Shown here: piece by piece, positions 1 through 7,065 of the stretch | Layout: every line of letters begins with the position of its first letter | Numbering within the stretch: the first letter of the stretch is position 1 | Source: a bacterium | GTDB lineage: Bacteria; Pseudomonadota; Alphaproteobacteria; Rickettsiales; RI-342 | Length of the DNA stretch: 59,134 nucleotides | Direction: 5' to 3' | NCBI GenBank assembly: GCA_016124905.1 | Contig: WGMV01000040.1 | Coordinates: 1-59,134 of the forward strand | Translations under genes and position numbers: made by a program | Notes under the pieces: model-generated | What the model saw: the letters and a program-made list of their open reading frames with translations, nothing else | Databases searched by the model: none | What the model was told of the DNA's origin: nothing

Positions 1-43
1 ACGCTTATCAGGCGTGCGCTCTAACCACCTGAGCTACATGCCC
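1..43 (-). tRNA. tRNA-Ile(GAT), 5' part, cut by window edge
   Basis: Read on the minus strand the segment starts GGGCATG (acceptor arm), then the D-arm GCTC-AGGTGGTTA-GAGC, then an anticodon stem-loop CACGC-CTGATAA-GCGT with anticodon GAT. The 3' half lies outside the window. tRNA-Ile(GAT) in alphaproteobacteria normally sits in the 16S-23S spacer, but the bases just upstream of this copy are a promoter and the phasin gene, not 16S, so it is transcribed on its own or starts a unit without 16S. Confidence 0.93.
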
Positions 44-72
44 TCGCCATGGCGAGGAAATTCAGAGGGGCC

Positions 73-101
73 TACATACGCTGCCAGAACGCGCTTGTCA
101 A
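73..101 (-). promoter_or_regulatory. sigma70-type promoter for tRNA-Ile
   Basis: On the minus strand TTGACA (96-101) is followed after exactly 17 bases by TATGTA (73-78). The tRNA 5' end lies 30 bases downstream. The layout resembles the rRNA promoter at 58530-58558 (TTGACA-N17-TACATA), so the tRNA probably has a strong stable-RNA promoter of its own. Confidence 0.75.
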
Positions 102-115
102 AGCGTTTTGGCAAG

Positions 116-147
116 AAAAAAGGCCCGGGGCAATGCCCGGGCCTTTT
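116..147 (-). terminator. Rho-independent terminator of the phasin gene
   Basis: A 12-bp stem (AAAAGGCCCGGG at 118-129 paired with 136-147) with a 6-base loop, followed on the minus strand by a run of T. It lies 20 bases after the phasin stop codon, between that gene and the tRNA-Ile promoter, and insulates the two units. Confidence 0.85.
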
Positions 148-166
148 GACAGAATCAAAAGCGCGA

Positions 167-604
167 TTAAGCAGCTTTCTTGACGGCTTCGCCGAACTCT
201 TCAATGTTCTTCACCACGCGGTTGCTGATGACGTCCAGCACTTCCACGTTGGATTTGGAGGCCATTTCGGCCAGTTCGCGGAAGTTGTTGAAGGAATTGG
301 CCATCCAATGTTTAGCATAGTCGGCCTGCTTGGCAGCACCGGCTTCCGGAGAACCGGCACCGAGCACGTCTTTGGCGTTTTTCAGCACGCCTTCGAGTTG
401 CTCCTGCATCAGTTCAGCCTGGCGGCGGGACAGAGCCTGGAAGCTTTCAGCCAGAACCTGATGGGCAGCGGAGAAGGCTTCCATGTTGCGGCGCTGGATG
501 TTGAAAAAGCTGGTGAAATCTACGGACGGAAGACGGAATTCAGCGAACATTTTGCTGTAATCGGGAAAATTGCCAAAATTGTTGGCAGTTTTGTTGGTAG
601 CCAT
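167..604 (-). CDS. Phasin family protein (PHA granule-associated)
   Basis: A 145-residue, helix-rich protein without signal peptide, rich in Ala, Glu, Gln and Phe. It matches the alphaproteobacterial phasin family: an N-terminal hydrophobic/aromatic stretch (FPDYSKMFAEFRLPSVDFTSFF), then amphipathic helices, with a KKAA end. Phasins coat polyhydroxyalkanoate granules and control their size and number. The start ATG at 604 follows AAAGGGG with good spacing; the longer frame reaching 721 would run through the promoter and operator and is rejected. The gene is monocistronic, with a promoter at 672-700, a terminator at 116-147 and a palindrome at 705-723 that may bind the PHA repressor PhaR. The PHA synthase genes are not in the window. 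Confidence 0.85.
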   Translation of the reverse strand: MATNKTANNFGNFPDYSKMFAEFRLPSVDFTSFFNIQRRNMEAFSAAHQVLAESFQALSRRQAELMQEQLEGVLKNAKDVLGAGSPEAGAAKQADYAKHWMANSFNNFRELAEMASKSNVEVLDVISNRVVKNIEEFGEAVKKAA

Positions 605-671
605 GGGAAACCCCTTTGGAAAAAACAATAGGTATACAAAAGAAGGCGCAGCTTGCACCTTAACTGACTTC

Positions 672-700
672 CTTATACGCTCTGAAAATGGGTTCGTCAA
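672..700 (-). promoter_or_regulatory. sigma70-type promoter of the phasin gene
   Basis: On the minus strand TTGACG (695-700) and TATAAG (672-677) are separated by 17 bases, about 70 bases upstream of the phasin ATG. The untranslated leader ends in the AAAGGGG ribosome binding site. Confidence 0.65.
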
Positions 701-704
701 GCGC

Positions 705-723
705 TTTTGTGCAGTGCACAAAA
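705..723. promoter_or_regulatory. Perfect inverted repeat, candidate operator (PhaR-like)
   Basis: TTTTGTGCA-G-TGCACAAAA is a perfect palindrome with 9-base arms. Its edge lies 4 bases upstream of the -35 element of the phasin promoter. PhaR proteins are known to bind TGC/GCA-rich repeats before phasin genes, so this is a reasonable PhaR site. It also lies 44 bases before the nth start, so it could act on both divergent genes. Confidence 0.5.
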
Positions 724-766
724 TCTATTTGAGCCCAGTGTTTTCAAGCTGTTCGACGATGGTACA

Positions 767-1417
767 ATGGCCAAGGAAAGCTATGCCTTATTGCAGAAGC
801 GGGCGGATAAAATCTTTGCAATTTTATCCGGCCTGAACCCGCATCCGGAGACGGAACTGCATTTTACCAATCATTTTACGCTGCTGGTGGCGGTGGTGCT
901 TTCCGCCCAGGCGACGGATGCGGGCGTGAACAAGGCAACCCCTGCCCTGTTTACCATTGCCAACACGCCGGAAAAGATGGCCGCGCTCGGGGTGGAGCGG
1001 CTGGAGGGCTATATCAAGACCATCGGCCTGTATAAGGCCAAGGCGAAGAACGTGATCGCGCTTTCGCGCATGCTGGTGGAGGAATATGGCAGCCGTGTGC
1101 CGGATAAGCATGAGGACCTGATGCGCCTGCCCGGCGTGGGCCGCAAGACGGCCAATGTGATCCTCAACTGCGCCTTCGGCCAGCCGACCATGGCGGTGGA
1201 TACGCATGTGTTCCGCCTGGCGCACCGGCTGGGCTTCAGCCGTGGAAAAACACCCGAGGCGGTGGAACAGGACCTGCTGAAAGTGATCCCGGAGAAATGG
1301 ATGCAGCATGCGCACTACTGGCTGATTTTGCACGGGCGCTATGTGTGCAAGGCGCGGGCGCCGAAATGCGCGGAATGCGCGATTGCGGATTATTGCCCGT
1401 CGGCGTTTGCGATATAG
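767..1417 (+). CDS. nth: Endonuclease III
   Basis: A 216-residue DNA glycosylase/AP lyase of base-excision repair that removes oxidised pyrimidines. The helix-hairpin-helix LPGVGRKTAN (121-130) holds the catalytic Lys127, and VDTH has the catalytic Asp145. The C-terminal cysteines 194, 201, 204 and 210 have the C-x6-C-x2-C-x5-C spacing of the 4Fe-4S cluster loop. Length matches the family. The start at 767 (MAKESY) gives the normal N-terminus; the frame is open back to a TTG at 707, but that lies in the operator palindrome. It is divergent from the phasin gene and convergent with the next small gene, 5 bases apart. Confidence 0.95.
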   Translation: MAKESYALLQKRADKIFAILSGLNPHPETELHFTNHFTLLVAVVLSAQATDAGVNKATPALFTIANTPEKMAALGVERLEGYIKTIGLYKAKAKNVIALSRMLVEEYGSRVPDKHEDLMRLPGVGRKTANVILNCAFGQPTMAVDTHVFRLAHRLGFSRGKTPEAVEQDLLKVIPEKWMQHAHYWLILHGRYVCKARAPKCAECAIADYCPSAFAI

Positions 1418-1422
1418 CCGCG

Positions 1423-1731
1423 CTAAACGGCGGTGTAGACAGGAACGGCCATGGCTTCCTGCTGCGTTGTGTCCGTATGATCCACGATGATCAAATCGCC
1501 TTGAGATCCGTCCTCGATGTTCCATTGATGCGCCATTGTGGCGGCCCCCTCCAGGTTAAGCCCGGTGAGGATCAATTCATCTTGCTGTGCCGGGTAGCCA
1601 TTTGCCACCAACGGAATGGCCTGCGCCGCATAATCCGCAAGCATTGCATCCACATTGGATGAGCCCGGGCTAATGATTACCGTACTGAACACACCATCTT
1701 GTTTAACTGTGGCTTGCTTAACTGTGGTCAT
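1423..1731 (-). CDS. Hypothetical protein, 102 aa
   Basis: Not recognised. A small acidic protein without signal peptide or membrane segment, starting MTTVKQATVKQDGVFSTV and rich in Ala, Thr, Gln and Asp. The start ATG at 1731 has an excellent ribosome binding site (GGAGG, 6 bases upstream), which argues for a real gene. A TGTCAC hexamer (minus strand, 1782-1787) lies exactly 50 bases before the start, as for several other unknown genes here. It follows the binding-protein gene on the same strand, about 80 bases after that gene's stop. Confidence 0.6.
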   Translation of the reverse strand: MTTVKQATVKQDGVFSTVIISPGSSNVDAMLADYAAQAIPLVANGYPAQQDELILTGLNLEGAATMAHQWNIEDGSQGDLIIVDHTDTTQQEAMAVPVYTAV

Positions 1732-1813
1732 TTCATCCTCCAATTTCTGCGCTCACGCTAATGGGCGAGGAGGAACAAATCGTGACAGAAATGCGAAAAA
1801 TTGATGACAAAGC

Positions 1814-3742
1814 CTAGTGTTTTGCCGGCTCGGCGGATTTGCTCCACCAGGTGTGAGGGAAGCCGAGGCCATAGTCGGGGCGCTTGTCGGGGCGGCCGAA
1901 TTTATCCCAGTAGATGATGCGGAAGCTCTTGAGGTGCCAACCGGGGATGGCGATGTATTCGTTCAGTAGCACGCGGTCGAGCGCATGGGTGGCGGTGACC
2001 AGGGCCGTGCGGTTAGGGGCGGAGACAATGGATTCCACCAGCGCATCCACGGCAGGGTTTTGCAGACCGGCGAGGTTGCGGCTGCCCTGCACGTTGGCCT
2101 TGCTGGAATGCCAGAAGTCGATTTGCTCATTACCAGGGCTCATGGACTGGGGAATGACATCGGTCACCATATCGAAATCGAACTGTTCCAGCCGTTTCTG
2201 GAATTGCGCATCGTCTACCAGGCGGATGCGGGCGTCGATGCCCAGGCGCTTGAGGTTCTGCACCAGGGAAGCCAGCACGCGCTCCATGGAGGGCATGTCG
2301 ATGAGGAATTCGATGGTGAAGGGCTCCCCGGTCATGCCGTCTACCAGCTGGCCGTTCTTCACCAGCCAGCCCGCGCGGGTGAGCAGCTCCTTCGCCTTAA
2401 TGAGGTTGGCGCGCATGTCGCCGGGTTCCTCATTGACCGGCAGGCTAAACGGCGTGGTGAAGAGTTGCGGCGGCAGCTTGCTTTCCCAGCGCTTAAGCAG
2501 GTTCAGTTCGTCATTGGAAGGAAGGCCGCTGCTGGCCAGCTCGGAATTGCTGAAATAGCTGAGGCTGCGATGGTAGCCGCTGTAAAAGAGATTTTTGTTG
2601 GCCCATTCGAAGTTGAATGCCAGCGTGATGGCTTCCCGTGTCAGGCAGTTTTTGAACTTGTCGCGGCGCAGGTTGAAGATGAAACCCTGCATGCCGGTTG
2701 GGATTTTGTGGGAGATTTCCTCCTTCTTCAGTTTGCCGCTCTGAATCGCAGGGGTGTTGTAGGCCTTGGCCCAGAGGCGGGCGATGTTCTCCTGACGGAA
2801 ATCATATTCACCGGCTTTCAGCGCTTCGATGGCCACTGTCTCGTCGCGGTAGTAATCCACCTGGATGGTGTCGAAATTATAGCGGCCGCGGTTGATGGGC
2901 AGGTTCTTTGCCCAGTAACCGTCACGGCGCTTGTAGCGGATGCTTTTGCCGGGGATGGCCTCGGCCACCTCGTAAGGCCCGCTGCCCATGGGCGCGAGCA
3001 GGCCGGGCTGGGTGACGTCGTGCTTTTCGTAAAAGGCTTTAGAGGTAATCGGGAACTGGCCGAGGATGAGGGCCAGCTCGCGGTTGTCGCCATGTTTGAA
3101 GGTAAAGCGCACGGTGCGGGCGTCTTTCGCCTCGGCCTTTTCCACGTCGCGGTAATAGGCGCGGTAGACGGGGTGGCCCTTCTCGCGCAGCATGTTAAAG
3201 GTCCAGACCACATCGGCCGCGGTGACGGGAGAACCGTCGCGGAATTTCGCCTCCGGCCGCAGCACATATTCCACCCAGCGGTTATCCTTGGGACGACGAA
3301 CAGACTCCGCCAGCAGGCCGTATTCGCTGGAGGCCTCATCTTCCACATTATCCAGCAGCGTGTCGAACAGCAGGCCGATGGAATTGGCGCCGACGCCGCG
3401 CAGGATGAAAGGGTTGAGGCTATCAAAGGTGCCGATGGCGGCCAGCCTTACCGATCCGCCCTTCGGGGCATCGGGGTTGACGTAATCGAGATGGGTGAAG
3501 TCTTTGGGGTATTTCAGTTTGTCCATCAGCGTGATGCCGTGGGTGGTCTGGACCTCGTCGAGCGTGTCGAGGTCTTCATCCAGCGCCAGGGCGTGGATGG
3601 GTGCCACAACCAGCACCCAGAAGGACAGAGCCAGCGCAGCAGCATGCTTTAACCGCGATCGCCGCTCCGGCCGACCGGGTTTTGCGCCAACCTCACACCG
3701 GCCGCCGCTATCCAGAGGCTTGCGGGTGAGGTTGGGCTCCAT
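1814..3742 (-). CDS. ABC transporter substrate-binding protein, family 5 (YejA-like)
   Basis: A 642-residue extracellular solute-binding protein of the oligopeptide/nickel family (SBP_bac_5). After the signal sequence, the stretch HGITLMDKLKYPKDF...YVNPDAPKGGSVRL is typical of the YejA branch, which delivers peptides to YejBEF permeases. The N-terminus is unusual: about 33 residues, with an RRSRLK motif, precede the hydrophobic core that ends in HALA. Either the signal is long and Tat-like or translation starts later, but an AGGA 6 bases before the ATG at 3742 supports the given start. No permease or ATPase genes are adjacent, so the protein is an orphan here. It is 39 bases downstream of the cytochrome gene and probably cotranscribed with it. 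Confidence 0.88.
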   Translation of the reverse strand: MEPNLTRKPLDSGGRCEVGAKPGRPERRSRLKHAAALALSFWVLVVAPIHALALDEDLDTLDEVQTTHGITLMDKLKYPKDFTHLDYVNPDAPKGGSVRLAAIGTFDSLNPFILRGVGANSIGLLFDTLLDNVEDEASSEYGLLAESVRRPKDNRWVEYVLRPEAKFRDGSPVTAADVVWTFNMLREKGHPVYRAYYRDVEKAEAKDARTVRFTFKHGDNRELALILGQFPITSKAFYEKHDVTQPGLLAPMGSGPYEVAEAIPGKSIRYKRRDGYWAKNLPINRGRYNFDTIQVDYYRDETVAIEALKAGEYDFRQENIARLWAKAYNTPAIQSGKLKKEEISHKIPTGMQGFIFNLRRDKFKNCLTREAITLAFNFEWANKNLFYSGYHRSLSYFSNSELASSGLPSNDELNLLKRWESKLPPQLFTTPFSLPVNEEPGDMRANLIKAKELLTRAGWLVKNGQLVDGMTGEPFTIEFLIDMPSMERVLASLVQNLKRLGIDARIRLVDDAQFQKRLEQFDFDMVTDVIPQSMSPGNEQIDFWHSSKANVQGSRNLAGLQNPAVDALVESIVSAPNRTALVTATHALDRVLLNEYIAIPGWHLKSFRIIYWDKFGRPDKRPDYGLGFPHTWWSKSAEPAKH

Positions 3743-3781
3743 AAAAATCCTGCGGGTTGGGCTTTCCGAAAAGAGAAAGGC

Positions 3782-4306
3782 TTATTTCAGCGTGCTCAGA
3801 TACGCCACCAGGTCGGCGCGTTCTTCCGGTTTGGCAATGCCCGCGAAGGACATTTTGGTGCCCGGCACGAAATCCTTCGGCTTTTTCAGGAAGTGCAGCA
3901 GGTCTTCCTCGGTCCAGGTGCCGCCTTTTTCCTGCATGGCCTTGGAGTAAGCGAAGTCAGCCGCATGGGCTTTCTTGTTGCCGACGATGCCGTAGAGATT
4001 CGGGCCGACGCGGTTTGGGCCGCCCTTGGTGAAATCGTGGCAGGCGGCGCATTTTTTTACTACCGCTTCGCCGCGCTTGGCATCGGCGGCGGCCATCAGG
4101 GCCTTCACATCCAGCACTTCAGGTTTGGCGGGTTCGGCGGCGACGGCAGCGCCCGTTTCCTCTTCCGCCACTTCCACCTTGAAGCCGCGCTTGGTCGCAT
4201 CGTGATGGGGGTCGTACAATGCGCCGGTGACGGTACCGACGATCATGGCGATAAGGCCGGAAAGAAGGATGGCGGCGGCAATCTTATTCAATTCGAACGA
4301 GTTCAT
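3782..4306 (-). CDS. cycM: Membrane-anchored class I cytochrome c (CycM-like)
   Basis: A 174-residue protein with an uncleaved N-terminal anchor (residues 8-30), an Ala/Glu/Pro-rich linker and a cytochrome c domain. The heme site is CAACH (Cys86, Cys89, His90), and KMSF provides the axial Met152. Membrane-bound cytochromes of this type carry electrons from the bc1 complex to cytochrome oxidase in the periplasm. The position divergent from kdsB is usual in alphaproteobacteria. The start ATG at 4306 has AGGTG upstream. Confidence 0.92.
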   Translation of the reverse strand: MNSFELNKIAAAILLSGLIAMIVGTVTGALYDPHHDATKRGFKVEVAEEETGAAVAAEPAKPEVLDVKALMAAADAKRGEAVVKKCAACHDFTKGGPNRVGPNLYGIVGNKKAHAADFAYSKAMQEKGGTWTEEDLLHFLKKPKDFVPGTKMSFAGIAKPEERADLVAYLSTLK

Positions 4307-4453
4307 GGGCGAGCACCTAAAGGGTTAGGCTTGGAATTAAACGGTTAGGCTTGCGCGTGACGCAGCCCCCTTATAATGGGTTAGTTGTCCAGCCACACGC
4401 TGCGAGTTATGTACGAAGTTTACAATGGTTTGTCCACTAAGGTTTGTTTGGCG

Positions 4454-5209
4454 ATGAAAACATGCATCCTCATTCCCGCCCGAATGGCTTCCGCCCGGTT
4501 GCCGGGGAAGCCATTAAAGGAAATCGGCGGTATGCCGATGGTCGTGAGGGTATGGCATCAGGCCATGAAAGCGGGCATCGGCCCCGTGGCGGTGGCGACC
4601 GACCATGAGGGAATTAAAACCGCCATCGAAACGGCCGGAGGCACGGCCATCATGACGCCGTCGGATCTGCCGAGCGGGACGGACCGCATATGGAACGCCT
4701 TTCAGCAGTTCGCGCAGGGCCGGGATGCCGAGGTCATTGTTAATCTTCAGGGCGACCTTCCCTTTATTGCGCCGGAGGATGTGCGAAAGGCGGCTGCCGT
4801 GGCCGATGCCGACATCAATACCCTGGCCTGCCCTATCACGCATGAGGGGGCATGGCACAAGCATCATATCGTTAAGGCCGTGTTCGCCGGAAATACCGCA
4901 CCGGGTGGAAGGGCGCTTTATTTCAGCCGTGCCGCCCTGCCCTTCAGCGGGCACGGGCATAAAAAGGGCGATATCTGGGGCTGGGAGCATATCGGCATTT
5001 ATGCCTACCGGCGCGCGGCGCTGGAGCGGTTCGTCGCACTGCCGCCAAGCGCGCTGGAACATATTGAGAAGCTGGAACAGCTGCGCGCGCTGGAAGCGGG
5101 CATGCGCATCCACGTGGCCACGGTGGAAAAAGCCCCGCTGGCGGTGGATACACCCGACGACCTGGAAAACGCCAACCAATATGCCAACACAATAGGAGAA
5201 AATGCGTGA
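4454..5209 (+). CDS. kdsB: 3-deoxy-manno-octulosonate cytidylyltransferase
   Basis: A 251-residue enzyme that forms CMP-Kdo from CTP and Kdo for the LPS inner core. The N-terminal nucleotide-binding signature PARMASARLPGKPL, ATDHEGI, NLQGDLPFI and the C-terminal VDTPDDLE are all present. The ATG at 4454 was chosen because the protein then starts MKTCILIPARM, as in the family; 23 codons further upstream are open but non-homologous. A TATAAT box at 4372-4377 may be its -10 element. The stop codon overlaps the GTG start of the next gene by four bases (GTGA), so the two are translationally coupled. Confidence 0.95.
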   Translation: MKTCILIPARMASARLPGKPLKEIGGMPMVVRVWHQAMKAGIGPVAVATDHEGIKTAIETAGGTAIMTPSDLPSGTDRIWNAFQQFAQGRDAEVIVNLQGDLPFIAPEDVRKAAAVADADINTLACPITHEGAWHKHHIVKAVFAGNTAPGGRALYFSRAALPFSGHGHKKGDIWGWEHIGIYAYRRAALERFVALPPSALEHIEKLEQLRALEAGMRIHVATVEKAPLAVDTPDDLENANQYANTIGENA

Positions 5210-6186
5210 ACAAAGATCTGGACGTAGTGGGCATTGGCAATGCCATTGTGGATGTGCTGGCCAATTGCGATGACGGTTTTCTGATTACGCATGGCATGGC
5301 CAAAGGCGCCATGACCCTGATTGACGAGGAACGGGCCAAGAGCATCTATGCCGCCATGAGCACCAGCATGGAATGCAGCGGCGGCTCCGCCGCCAACAGC
5401 CTGGCGGGCATCGCGCAGCTGGGCGGCAAGGCGGGCTTCATCGGCAAAGTGTATGAGGACCAGCTCGGCGCCATCTTCCGGCACGACATGAACAGCATCG
5501 GCGTACAGTTTTCCACGCCCGCCGCCACGAGCGGCAAAAGCACGGCGCTGTGCATGATCCTCGTCACACCCGATGCGCAACGCACCATGAACACCTTCAT
5601 CGGCGCCAGCAACCTCCTTAGCGTGGCGGACATGGACGAGGAGCTCATCAAACGCGCCAAGGTGCTGTATGTGGAAGGCTATCTGTGGGACGACCCGAAC
5701 ACGATCGAATCGCTGCGCGCGGCCATCGCGCTGGCGCAGAAACATGAGACGATCGTGGCCTTCACCCTCTCCGACCGGTTTTGCGTGGAACGCCACCACG
5801 CCTCCTTCATGGATCTCATCAAAAGCAGCGTGGACTGGCTGTTTGCCAATGAAAGCGAACTGGAAGCGCTGACCGGCGAAAGCGACTTCGATGCAGGCAA
5901 AAACAAATTGCGCGAATGGGTGCACATGGCCGCCATCACCCGCAGCGAAAAAGGATCCGTGCTGGTGCGCGGGCGCGATGAGGTGGTCATCCCCGCCATC
6001 ACCGCGGGTCCCGTGGTGGACACGACCGGCGCGGGCGACCTTTATGCCAGCGGCGTGCTCTACGGACTGACGCACGGCATGTCGCTGGAGGAAGCCGGAA
6101 CGCTCGGCTCCAAACTCGCAGGCCATATCATCACCCATATCGGTGCACGCAGCCAGACGCCGTTACGCTCCTTGCTTGCGGCCTGA
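5206..6186 (+). CDS. PfkB family carbohydrate/adenosine kinase
   Basis: A 326-residue ribokinase-like kinase. It shows the N-terminal GIGNAIVDV, the substrate-side GGSAANSLAG, and the C-terminal anion-hole and catalytic motif DTTGAGD that ends PfkB enzymes. Alphaproteobacterial proteins of this subtype are annotated as adenosine kinase or sugar kinase; the substrate cannot be decided from sequence. The GTG start overlaps the kdsB stop. The TGA stop (6184-6186) already overlaps the first bases of a five-hairpin repeat, so the repeat starts directly at the end of the gene. Confidence 0.9.
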   Translation: MNKDLDVVGIGNAIVDVLANCDDGFLITHGMAKGAMTLIDEERAKSIYAAMSTSMECSGGSAANSLAGIAQLGGKAGFIGKVYEDQLGAIFRHDMNSIGVQFSTPAATSGKSTALCMILVTPDAQRTMNTFIGASNLLSVADMDEELIKRAKVLYVEGYLWDDPNTIESLRAAIALAQKHETIVAFTLSDRFCVERHHASFMDLIKSSVDWLFANESELEALTGESDFDAGKNKLREWVHMAAITRSEKGSVLVRGRDEVVIPAITAGPVVDTTGAGDLYASGVLYGLTHGMSLEEAGTLGSKLAGHIITHIGARSQTPLRSLLAA

Positions 6187-6336
6187 CGCGGGGGCGTTGC
6201 CCCCACCCACCCCACCAAGGGCCTAGGCCCTTGGATCCCGGGATTTCTTTAGCGGCCCCACACATGGGGCCGCTAAAGAAATAATGGGGTTCTAGGGGTC
6301 TAGACCCCTAGCAGGGTGCGGGACAGCGTCCCGCGT
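6185..6336. repeat. Five-hairpin repeat element, copy 1
   Basis: Five consecutive inverted repeats separated by short C-rich linkers: GCGGGG/CCCC (H1), AAGGGCCTAGGCCCTT (H2), a perfect 16-bp stem 6244-6259/6266-6281 beginning TTTCTTTAGCGG (H3), GGGGTCTAGACCCC (H4) and GCGGGACAGCGTCCCGC (H5). H1 and H5 are near complements, so the whole element reads much the same on both strands. It fills the gap between the PfkB kinase stop and the ribosome binding site of the PAP2 gene. Other copies lie at 17940, 37634 and 40521. Confidence 0.9.
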
Positions 6337-6348
6337 AAGGAGGCAAAT

Positions 6349-7062
6349 ATGGTACGCTTAATGGGTTACTGGCTGCTGGCGGCGGCGCTGGTGGCGAGCT
6401 GGCTGGTATGGCCGCAGACGCGGGCCTTGTGGGACGTGGCGGACAGGGTGGTGTTTTATCATTTGAACGGGCTGCTGGCGCATGGGCCGTTGCAGATCAT
6501 CCTGGCGGTGGCAAATAACCGGCTGGCGGATGTGGTGGTCGGGCTCATCATGGTGGGCATGCTGGTGGCATGGGTGCGCAGCACGGATGGCGAGGCACGG
6601 TTTGAGCGTGTGGCGGCGGGCGGCATCATGATTCTGTTCGCGCTGGTGGTGATGCAGGCGCAGCGGCTGGCGCTGGATGTGTCGCGCCTGAGCCCGAGCC
6701 TGGTGCTGACGCCGGTTTACAAGCTGTCGCAACTACAGCCCTGGGCCATGCCGAAAGATAGTTCGGAAGGCAGCTTTCCCGGTGACCATGCGGCGGTGCT
6801 GCTGATGTTCGCCTGGTTTGCGGTAGCGAAAATGGGGCGTGTTTATGGAAGGCCGACCACCCTGCTTGCGGTGCTGTTCTGCCTGCCGCGCCTGTTCAGC
6901 GGGGCGCACTGGTTTACGGATATCGCGGTGGGGTCGGTTGCCATTGCGCTGGTGGCCATGCCTCTGGTGCTGTATGCGCCCTTCATGCGCAGCCTCCAGC
7001 ACGGCGTTGCCAGGCTGCTTCAAAAAATCACGCCGATTGGGGCCATCATCCGGCGGCTTTGA
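6349..7062 (+). CDS. PAP2 superfamily phosphatase (integral membrane)
   Basis: A 237-residue membrane protein with about six hydrophobic segments. The PAP2 motifs are SFPGDHA (phosphatase motif 2, with the catalytic-type His) and RLFSGAHWFTDIAVG (motif 3, His and Asp of the nucleophile relay); KDSSEG precedes motif 2. Likely substrates are membrane lipid phosphates such as undecaprenyl diphosphate or lipid A phosphates. ATG 6349 has AAGGAGG five bases upstream, directly after the repeat element, so the last hairpin ends about two bases before the ribosome binding site and could influence translation or mRNA stability. Confidence 0.87.
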   Translation: MVRLMGYWLLAAALVASWLVWPQTRALWDVADRVVFYHLNGLLAHGPLQIILAVANNRLADVVVGLIMVGMLVAWVRSTDGEARFERVAAGGIMILFALVVMQAQRLALDVSRLSPSLVLTPVYKLSQLQPWAMPKDSSEGSFPGDHAAVLLMFAWFAVAKMGRVYGRPTTLLAVLFCLPRLFSGAHWFTDIAVGSVAIALVAMPLVLYAPFMRSLQHGVARLLQKITPIGAIIRRL

Positions 7063-7065
7063 CGT

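Noticed and set aside
1985-3652. Plus-strand frame of 555 codons opposite the binding-protein gene
   Set aside because: Antisense shadow; the minus-strand product has a signal sequence and family 5 motifs.
6185-6336. Five-hairpin elements as CRISPR repeats or ordinary terminators
   Set aside because: There are no regularly spaced identical direct repeats. Single terminators would not need five ordered stems, and T runs are missing after most stems.
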